Part shown: positions 43,419 through 49,837 of the stretch, piece by piece
Numbering within the stretch: position 1 is the stretch's first letter
Layout of the letters: each line of letters starts with the position of its first letter
Source of the DNA: Pseudomonas migulae NBRC 103157
GTDB lineage: Bacteria > Pseudomonadota > Gammaproteobacteria > Pseudomonadales > Pseudomonadaceae
Reading direction: 5' to 3'
DNA: 49,837 nt
Assembly: GCF_002091715.1 (NCBI RefSeq)
Contig: NZ_BDAG01000047.1
Location: 1-49,837 of the forward strand
Translations under genes and position numbers: made by a program
The notes under the pieces: generated by a model
Seen by the model: the letters and a program-made list of their open reading frames with translations, nothing else
Told to the model about the DNA's origin: nothing
The model's database searches: none

Positions 43419-45143
43419 GTGGAGCTTTTATCTGGCGGTGAGATGCTCGTCCGCTTTTTGCGTGACGAAGGCGTCAAATATATTTACGGGTACCCGGGTG
43501 GTGCTCTTCTTCATGTCTACGATGCCCTGTTCAAAGAACCGGAAGTGACCCACATTCTGGTTCGCCACGAGCAGGCTGCGACCCATATGGCTGACGGCTA
43601 TGCCCGTGCCACCGGTAAAGCCGGCGTGGTACTGGTGACTTCCGGCCCGGGCGCAACCAACGCTATCACCGGTATTGCCACGGCCTACATGGACTCCATT
43701 CCGATGGTGGTCATTTCCGGCCAGGTGCCTAGCACCATGGTAGGCACCGATGCGTTCCAGGAAACCGACATGATCGGTATCTCCCGGCCGATCGTGAAGC
43801 ACAGCTTCATGATCAAGCACGCCTCGGAAATCCCGGAGGTCATGAAGAAAGCGTTTTACCTGGCGCAATCCGGTCGTCCTGGTCCGGTCGTTGTCGATAT
43901 CCCGAAAGACATGACCAACCCGGCCGAGAAGTACGAATACATCTTCCCGAAAAAAGCCAAGCTGCGTTCCTACAGCCCGGCCGTTCGCGGCCACTCCGGG
44001 CAAATCCGCAAGGCAGCCGAAATGCTCCTGGCGGCCAAGCGTCCTGTGATGTACGCAGGCGGTGGCGTGATTCTCGGTGGTGGCTCCGCGCCGCTGACCG
44101 AATTGGCGAAGATGCTCAACCTGCCAGTGACCAATACCCTGATGGGGCTGGGTGCCTACCCTGGCACCGACCGTCAGTTCATCGGCATGCTCGGCATGCA
44201 CGGCAGCTACACCGCTAACCTGGCGATGCACCATGCTGACGTGATCCTCGCGGTCGGCGCACGTTTCGACGATCGCGTGATCAACGGCGCGTCGAAGTTC
44301 TGCCCGAATGCCAAGATCATTCACATCGACATCGACCCGGCTTCGATCTCCAAGACCATCAAGGCTGACGTACCTATCGTCGGTCCGGTCGAGAGCGTCC
44401 TGACCGAAATGGTCGCGATCCTCAAGGAAATCGGCGAGACCCCGAACAAGGAGTCCGTTGCCAGCTGGTGGAAGCAGGTTGATGAATGGCGCGGTGATCG
44501 CGGCCTGTTCCCTTATGACAAGGGCGACGGTAGCGTCATCAAGCCGCAGACCGTGATCGAAACCCTGTGCGAAGTGACCAAGGGCGATGCCTTTGTGGCC
44601 TCCGACGTGGGGCAGCACCAAATGTTCGCGGCGCAGTATTACAAGTTCAACAAGCCGAACCGCTGGATCAACTCCGGTGGCCTGGGCACCATGGGCTTCG
44701 GTTTTCCGGCGGCCATGGGCATCAAGTTGAGCTTTCCGGATGCCGACGTCGTCTGCGTGACAGGCGAGGGCAGTATCCAGATGAACATTCAGGAGTTGTC
44801 GACCTGCCTGCAATATGGTTTGCCGGTCAAGATCGTCATCCTGAACAACGGTGTTCTGGGTATGGTTCGCCAGTGGCAAGACATGAGTTATGGCAGCCGC
44901 CACTCGCACTCCTATATGGAATCGCTGCCTGACTTCGTCAAGCTGGCCGAGGCCTATGGTCACGTCGGCGTGCGCATCACCGAATCGAAAGATTTGAAGT
45001 CGAAGATGGAAGAAGCGTTCGCCATGAAGGATCGCCTGGTGGTGCTCGATATTTCGGTCGATACCAGCGAGCACGTCTACCCGATGCAGATCAAAGACGG
45101 CTCCATGCGCGATATGTGGCTGAGCAAGACGGAGCGTACTTAA
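43419..45143 (+). CDS. ilvI: Acetolactate synthase, large subunit
   Basis: 574 aa from GTG 43419, with GAGGTG upstream; the open frame extends to 43338 but that stretch is leader. It makes acetolactate or acetohydroxybutyrate from pyruvate in branched-chain amino acid synthesis, with ThDP, Mg and FAD. The N-terminal YIYGYPGGALLHVYDAL holds the catalytic Glu region (VRHEQAATHMADG). The ThDP-binding motif is GEGSIQMNIQELSTCLQYGLPVKIVILNN. The small subunit gene follows 2 bp downstream. The gene is also called ilvB in some annotations. Confidence 0.97.
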   Translation: MELLSGGEMLVRFLRDEGVKYIYGYPGGALLHVYDALFKEPEVTHILVRHEQAATHMADGYARATGKAGVVLVTSGPGATNAITGIATAYMDSIPMVVISGQVPSTMVGTDAFQETDMIGISRPIVKHSFMIKHASEIPEVMKKAFYLAQSGRPGPVVVDIPKDMTNPAEKYEYIFPKKAKLRSYSPAVRGHSGQIRKAAEMLLAAKRPVMYAGGGVILGGGSAPLTELAKMLNLPVTNTLMGLGAYPGTDRQFIGMLGMHGSYTANLAMHHADVILAVGARFDDRVINGASKFCPNAKIIHIDIDPASISKTIKADVPIVGPVESVLTEMVAILKEIGETPNKESVASWWKQVDEWRGDRGLFPYDKGDGSVIKPQTVIETLCEVTKGDAFVASDVGQHQMFAAQYYKFNKPNRWINSGGLGTMGFGFPAAMGIKLSFPDADVVCVTGEGSIQMNIQELSTCLQYGLPVKIVILNNGVLGMVRQWQDMSYGSRHSHSYMESLPDFVKLAEAYGHVGVRITESKDLKSKMEEAFAMKDRLVVLDISVDTSEHVYPMQIKDGSMRDMWLSKTERT

Positions 45144-45145
45144 TC

Positions 45146-45637
45146 ATGCGGCATATTATTTCCTTGCTTCTGGAAAACGAACCCGGCGCTTTGTCTCGTG
45201 TAGTCGGCCTGTTCTCGCAGCGCAACTACAACATCGAAAGCCTGACTGTGGCGCCAACCGAAGACCCGACCCTGTCGCGTCTGACGCTGACCACGGTGGG
45301 CCACGATGAGATCATCGAGCAGATCACCAAGAACCTGAACAAGCTGATTGAAGTGGTCAAACTGGTCGACCTGTCGGAAAGTGCTCACATCGAGCGCGAA
45401 CTGATGCTGGTCAAGGTCAAGGCTACCGGCGCCCAGCGCGCCGAGATCAAGCGCACCACCGATATTTACCGTGGGCAGATCGTCGATGTCAGCGCTAGCG
45501 TGTATACCGTTCAATTGACCGGTACCAGCGACAAGCTCGACAGCTTCATTCAGTCCATCGGCACCGCGTCGATTCTGGAAACCGTCCGTAGCGGCGTAAC
45601 CGGTATCGCTCGCGGCGACAAAGTACTCAGCATCTAA
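45146..45637 (+). CDS. ilvH: Acetolactate synthase, regulatory small subunit
   Basis: 163 aa. An ACT domain at the N-terminus (MRHIISLLLENEPGALSRVV) binds valine for feedback inhibition. The C-terminal domain (VDVSASVYTVQLTGTSDKLDSFI) completes the standard subunit. The stop codon of the large subunit is 2 bp upstream, and GGAG inside its end is the ribosome site. ilvC follows 48 bp downstream. Confidence 0.97.
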   Translation: MRHIISLLLENEPGALSRVVGLFSQRNYNIESLTVAPTEDPTLSRLTLTTVGHDEIIEQITKNLNKLIEVVKLVDLSESAHIERELMLVKVKATGAQRAEIKRTTDIYRGQIVDVSASVYTVQLTGTSDKLDSFIQSIGTASILETVRSGVTGIARGDKVLSI

Positions 45638-45685
45638 ACCAAATTAGCGAATGGCCTGAACGGCCTGGATATATAGGGGAAATTC

Positions 45686-46702
45686 ATGAAAGTTTTCTAC
45701 GATAAAGACTGCGACCTGTCGATCATCCAGGGCAAGAAAGTTGCCATCATCGGTTACGGTTCCCAAGGCCACGCTCAAGCGTGCAACCTGAAAGATTCCG
45801 GCGTTGATGTCACTGTCGGCCTGCGTAAAGGTTCGGCAACTGTTGCCAAGGCAGAAGCTCACGGCCTGAAAGTGACCGACGTTGCTTCCGCTGTAGCAGC
45901 TGCCGACCTGGTCATGATCCTGACCCCGGACGAGTTCCAGTCTGCCCTGTACAAGAACGAAATCGAGCCGAACATCAAGAAAGGCGCCACCCTGGCCTTC
46001 TCCCACGGCTTCGCGATCCACTACAACCAGGTTGTTCCGCGCGCTGACCTCGACGTGATCATGATCGCGCCGAAAGCACCGGGCCACACCGTACGTTCCG
46101 AGTTCGTCAAGGGCGGCGGTATCCCTGACCTGATCGCTATCTACCAGGACGCTTCCGGCAACGCCAAAAACGTTGCACTGTCCTACGCTGCTGGCGTGGG
46201 TGGCGGTCGCACCGGCATCATCGAAACCACTTTCAAGGACGAGACCGAAACCGACCTGTTCGGCGAACAAGCCGTTCTGTGCGGCGGTACCGTTGAGCTG
46301 GTGAAAGCCGGTTTCGAAACCCTGGTTGAAGCTGGCTACGCGCCGGAAATGGCCTACTTTGAATGCCTGCACGAACTGAAACTGATCGTTGACCTCATGT
46401 ACGAAGGCGGCATCGCCAACATGAACTACTCGATCTCCAACAACGCTGAATACGGCGAGTACGTGACCGGTCCGGAAGTGATCAACGCCGAATCCCGTCA
46501 GGCTATGCGCAACGCTCTGAAACGTATTCAGGACGGCGAATACGCCAAGATGTTCATCAGCGAAGGCGCCACCGGCTATCCTTCCATGACCGCCAAGCGT
46601 CGTAACAACGCCGCTCACGGTATCGAAATCATCGGCGAGCAACTGCGCTCCATGATGCCGTGGATCGGTGCCAACCAGATCGTCGACAAAGCCAAAAACT
46701 AA
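45686..46702 (+). CDS. ilvC: Ketol-acid reductoisomerase (NADP+)
   Basis: 338 aa, class I enzyme. It isomerises and reduces acetolactate to dihydroxyvalerate. The Rossmann segment is IIGYGSQGHAQACNLKDSG with its NADP-specific loop GLRKGSATVAKAE. The metal-binding region FGEQAVLCGGTVELVKAGFETLVEAGY and EIIGEQLRSMMPWI are present. ilvC is the last gene of ilvIHC, closed by a strong terminator. Codon use is highly biased, as for an abundant protein. Confidence 0.98.
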   Translation: MKVFYDKDCDLSIIQGKKVAIIGYGSQGHAQACNLKDSGVDVTVGLRKGSATVAKAEAHGLKVTDVASAVAAADLVMILTPDEFQSALYKNEIEPNIKKGATLAFSHGFAIHYNQVVPRADLDVIMIAPKAPGHTVRSEFVKGGGIPDLIAIYQDASGNAKNVALSYAAGVGGGRTGIIETTFKDETETDLFGEQAVLCGGTVELVKAGFETLVEAGYAPEMAYFECLHELKLIVDLMYEGGIANMNYSISNNAEYGEYVTGPEVINAESRQAMRNALKRIQDGEYAKMFISEGATGYPSMTAKRRNNAAHGIEIIGEQLRSMMPWIGANQIVDKAKN

Positions 46703-46720
46703 GTCGCGCACTTGTACGGA

Positions 46721-46746
46721 AAACGCGGCCTGAGCCGCGTTTTTTC
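46721..46746 (+). terminator. ilvC intrinsic terminator
   Basis: ACGCGGC-CTGA-GCCGCGT (46723-46740) followed by TTTTT, 18 bp past the ilvC stop. Confidence 0.95.
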
Positions 46747-46846
46747 GTTTGGGAGTCCGGTTCTGGTATAAAGCTGCATCGTTTGCGGCCGAACCCTCGT
46801 CCCAGACACCTGTCGAAACTTTCCACCCCGTTGCAAGGTATTGTCC

Positions 46847-47701
46847 ATGAGCGAACGTCCCGAAGAGCCAAACCAGGCTTCTGACGCCGAAAGCCTGCTG
46901 CCCATCGATGAACACATCGAAGAAGGGCATGACGCTGAAGGTCGTAAAGTCCGGCATCGTGGTATCTATCTTCTGCCGAATCTGTTTACCACTGCGAACC
47001 TGTTCGCAGGGTTCTATTCCATCATCAACTCGATGAGCGCCCAGAGCGCGTTGAGTGCCGGTGACGCGATTGGTGCGAGCAAGTATTTTGCGTTTGCCGC
47101 GATTGCCATTTTTGTCGCCATGGTGCTCGACGGCCTCGACGGTCGCGTTGCCCGCATGACCAACACCCAGAGTGCCTTCGGTGCCGAGTACGACTCGCTG
47201 TCCGATATGGTCGCCTTCGGTGTCGCGCCGGCACTGCTGGCATTTGGCTGGGCCTTGGGCGATATGGGCAAGGTTGGCTGGATGGTCGCCTTCATTTATG
47301 TCGCTGGGGCTGCATTGCGTCTGGCCCGTTTCAACACCCAAGTGGGCACCGCTGACAAGCGTTACTTCATCGGCTTGGCCAGTCCGGCTGCAGCGGGTGT
47401 GGTTGCAGGCATTGTCTGGGCGTTCAGTGATTACGGCATCCAGGGTTCCAAGATGTCTTTCCTGGTAGCGCTGATGGTCGCGGCCGCGGGCATGCTGATG
47501 GTCAGTAACATCAAGTACAACAGCTTCAAGGAGCTGGACCTGAAAGGGCGCGTACCTTTTGTGGCAATCCTTGCTGTCGTGCTGGTGTTCGCTGTCGTAT
47601 TCAGTGATCCGCCGCGCATCCTGCTGCTGGTTTTCCTCGCCTACGCAGCATCGGGTCCGATTCAATATCTGTTACGTCTTCGTCGGCACAAAAACACGTA
47701 A
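46847..47701 (+). CDS. pssA: CDP-diacylglycerol-serine O-phosphatidyltransferase
   Basis: 284 aa from ATG 46847 (AAGG upstream; an in-frame TTG 6 bp earlier is rejected). It is a membrane enzyme making phosphatidylserine, the precursor of phosphatidylethanolamine. The CDP-alcohol phosphatidyltransferase signature DG-x2-AR-x8-G-x3-D-x3-D is in DGRVARMTNTQ...GAEYDSLSD. Several hydrophobic helices follow. It resembles the type II (Bacillus-like) PssA used by Pseudomonas, not the E. coli peripheral type. Confidence 0.95.
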   Translation: MSERPEEPNQASDAESLLPIDEHIEEGHDAEGRKVRHRGIYLLPNLFTTANLFAGFYSIINSMSAQSALSAGDAIGASKYFAFAAIAIFVAMVLDGLDGRVARMTNTQSAFGAEYDSLSDMVAFGVAPALLAFGWALGDMGKVGWMVAFIYVAGAALRLARFNTQVGTADKRYFIGLASPAAAGVVAGIVWAFSDYGIQGSKMSFLVALMVAAAGMLMVSNIKYNSFKELDLKGRVPFVAILAVVLVFAVVFSDPPRILLLVFLAYAASGPIQYLLRLRRHKNT

Positions 47702-47759
47702 TTTCCCTCATACTCTGCAGTCTATTGGTGCATCTGTTCTCCAATGCTGCGGAGTTGCC

Positions 47760-48772
<1,013 letters not shown>

Positions 48773-48773
<1 letters not shown>

Positions 48774-49393
48774 TGCGATATCCGCTGTGGCGAGTGACCG
48801 TCTTTATCGCGGCGGCGCTATGGCCGCTGCTTTGGCTCTATCAGGCTTGGGCGGATGTGCTTGGGCCAGATCCGGGGAAGGTGCTGGTTGATCGGTTGGG
48901 GTTGGGGACGCTTGTACTGCTGCTGGTTACGCTGAGTATGACGCCTTTGCAGAAGCTCACCGGCTGGGCGGGGTGGATTGCTGTCCGTCGGCAACTGGGT
49001 TTGTGGTGCTTCGCGTACGTGGTTCTGCATTTGAGTGGTTACACGGCGTTCATTCTTGGTTTCGATTGGTCCCAGCTGGGTGTCGAGTTACGCAAACGGC
49101 CGTACATTATTGTCGGGATGCTTGGCTTCCTTTGTTTGCTGGCGTTGGCGTTGACCTCCAATCGTTACAGTCAGCGGCGTTTGGGATCTCGCTGGAAGAA
49201 GTTGCATCGACTGGTCTTTGTAGTTCTCGGGCTCGGACTGCTGCATATGTTGTGGATTGTGCGTGCCGATCTGAAGGAGTGGGCGGTTTATGCCTCTATA
49301 GGGGTGTTGCTATCAGTGCTGCGCTTACCCCCGGTTAACCGCCGTATTCCACGGTTAACCGCTAAAAAGTCATCTTCTGCAAGAAAAGCGTAA
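48773..49393 (+). CDS. msrQ: Protein-methionine-sulfoxide reductase, heme-binding membrane subunit
   Basis: 206 aa with about five to six membrane helices. His residues in helices (VVLHLSGY, KKLHRLVFVVLGLGLLHML) fit the ferric-reductase-like b-type heme site. It passes electrons from the quinone pool or flavin reductase to MsrP. The gene starts within the msrP stop. Earlier name yedZ. It is the last protein gene before the rRNA leader. Confidence 0.95.
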
Positions 49394-49400
49394 TTAAGGG

Positions 49401-49428
49401 TTGACGGCAGATTCTGGAAGTCTATAAT
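49401..49428 (+). promoter_or_regulatory. rRNA operon promoter, distal (TTGACG / TATAAT)
   Basis: TTGACG and TATAAT with a 16-bp spacer, just after msrQ. A strong consensus promoter at the head of the rRNA leader. Confidence 0.8.
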
Positions 49429-49603
49429 TCGCCCCACTTCCGGCGCAGTCTAAACGGAAAACTCCTTGGTAAACAAAGAGTTACGCAGTTTTCGGCAGCG
49501 AGTTGCTTCAGTTCATCGAAGCCCAGAAGGAGTTGGTCAGGCAGTGTGTTTTCGCTTGATTGACGGTTCGATCTTCTCGGTCGAAAGCGGAGAAAAAGAG
49601 GTG

Positions 49604-49631
49604 TTGACAGCAGCGAACAACGCTGTAGAAT
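49604..49631 (+). promoter_or_regulatory. rRNA operon promoter, middle
   Basis: TTGACA and TAGAAT with a 16-bp spacer. Its -10 context (CGCTGTAGAAT) is shared with the proximal promoter, suggesting local duplication. Confidence 0.85.
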
Positions 49632-49712
49632 TCGCCTCCCGCTAACGAGAGATCGGAAGCGCAAGTGGTTGAAGTTGCAAAGGAAACTTTGAAAACTTCT
49701 GAAAATAACCGC

Positions 49713-49740
49713 TTGACAGATACAGAGGGCGCTGTAGAAT
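49713..49740 (+). promoter_or_regulatory. rRNA operon promoter, proximal
   Basis: TTGACA and TAGAAT with a 16-bp spacer, followed by a GC-rich discriminator (GCGCGCC) typical of stringently controlled rRNA promoters. AT-rich sequence upstream (GAAAATAACC) could be part of an UP element. Confidence 0.85.
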
Positions 49741-49749
49741 GCGCGCCTC

Positions 49750-49786
49750 GGTTGAGACGAAAGGCTCAACCAACCGCTCTTTAACA
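49750..49786 (+). promoter_or_regulatory. rRNA leader antitermination site (boxB-like hairpin and boxA)
   Basis: GGTTGAG / CTCAACC (49750-49771) forms a hairpin, then GCTCTTTAACA (49776-49786) matches boxA. These mark the leader of a 16S-23S-5S operon whose 16S gene should begin soon after the window end; no 16S sequence is visible here. Confidence 0.88.
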
Positions 49787-49837
49787 ACTGAATCAAGCAA
49801 TTCGTGTGGGTGCTTGTGGAGTCAGACTGATAGTCAG

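Noticed and set aside
45644..47665. 673-codon minus-strand frame over ilvC and pssA
   Set aside because: It spans two clear genes and an intrinsic terminator on the other strand; no recognisable domain.
49422..49796. 124-codon minus-strand frame at the right end
   Set aside because: It lies wholly in the rRNA leader, which has promoters and boxA on the other strand, and has no family signature.

Overview
The window is chromosomal DNA of a Pseudomonas, most likely of the P. fluorescens group. Gene content and order match the conserved Pseudomonas block running from a DUF748 protein through acs, pgi, panDCB, folK, pcnB, crcZ, cbrBA, gluQRS and dksA to the heme-transport genes, prrF, mrcB, ilvIHC, pssA, msrPQ and an rRNA operon leader. 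The intergenic spaces carry the roughly 90-bp inverted-repeat REP doublets (REPINs) typical of fluorescent pseudomonads. No rRNA or tRNA gene is inside the window.

Layout. Positions 1-20.7 kb are almost all on the minus strand. They hold an envelope AsmA-like/DUF748 protein (cut by the window edge), an rRNA-methyltransferase-like protein, a DUF2236 oxygenase-like protein, acetyl-CoA synthetase, glucose-6-phosphate isomerase, the pantothenate genes panD, panC and panB, folK, pcnB, the regulatory RNA CrcZ with a clear sigma-54 promoter, the CbrA/CbrB carbon/nitrogen-balance two-component system with an upstream 58-codon membrane protein (CbrX-like), gluQRS and dksA. The strand then switches: a PLP aminotransferase and sfsA run rightward and meet a small Rieske protein.

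The most notable feature lies at 24.1-33.3 kb. A 9.2-kb mobile island is inserted inside hmuT, the heme-binding protein gene of a heme ABC transporter. It has the three-part structure of a GInt element: a four-gene operon (three tyrosine recombinases plus a small HTH/coiled-coil protein), a cargo (SulP anion transporter, universal stress protein, Nudix hydrolase) and a short AT-rich right end. I find an 11-bp imperfect direct repeat at the two junctions. I also find three copies of a 22-bp recombinase-site-like motif (GGTAA-N3-TWTTT-N1/2-TGTTACA), two of which would flank the crossover in inverted orientation in the excised circle. Joining the hmuT halves across the repeat restores a 290-codon reading frame. 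The permease and ATPase genes hmuU and hmuV, and the ChaN-like lipoprotein gene, are intact downstream.

Just past the heme locus is a PrrF-type iron-regulated small RNA with Fur box, promoter and terminator. It is followed by a TfoX C-domain protein, a pentapeptide-repeat protein, an APH-AAA two-domain kinase-like protein, PBP1b (mrcB), a TPR lipoprotein, a YqcC protein, a DUF4124 protein, the branched-chain amino acid genes ilvI-ilvH-ilvC, phosphatidylserine synthase, and the periplasmic methionine sulfoxide reductase system msrPQ. The window ends in an rRNA leader with three promoter-like sites, a boxB-like hairpin and boxA.

Functionally, the left half links carbon-use control (CbrAB-CrcZ, acs) with cofactor synthesis. 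The right half links iron/heme uptake and iron sparing (hmu, PrrF) with the cell wall and amino acid synthesis. The island probably inactivates heme uptake in this strain, perhaps reversibly.
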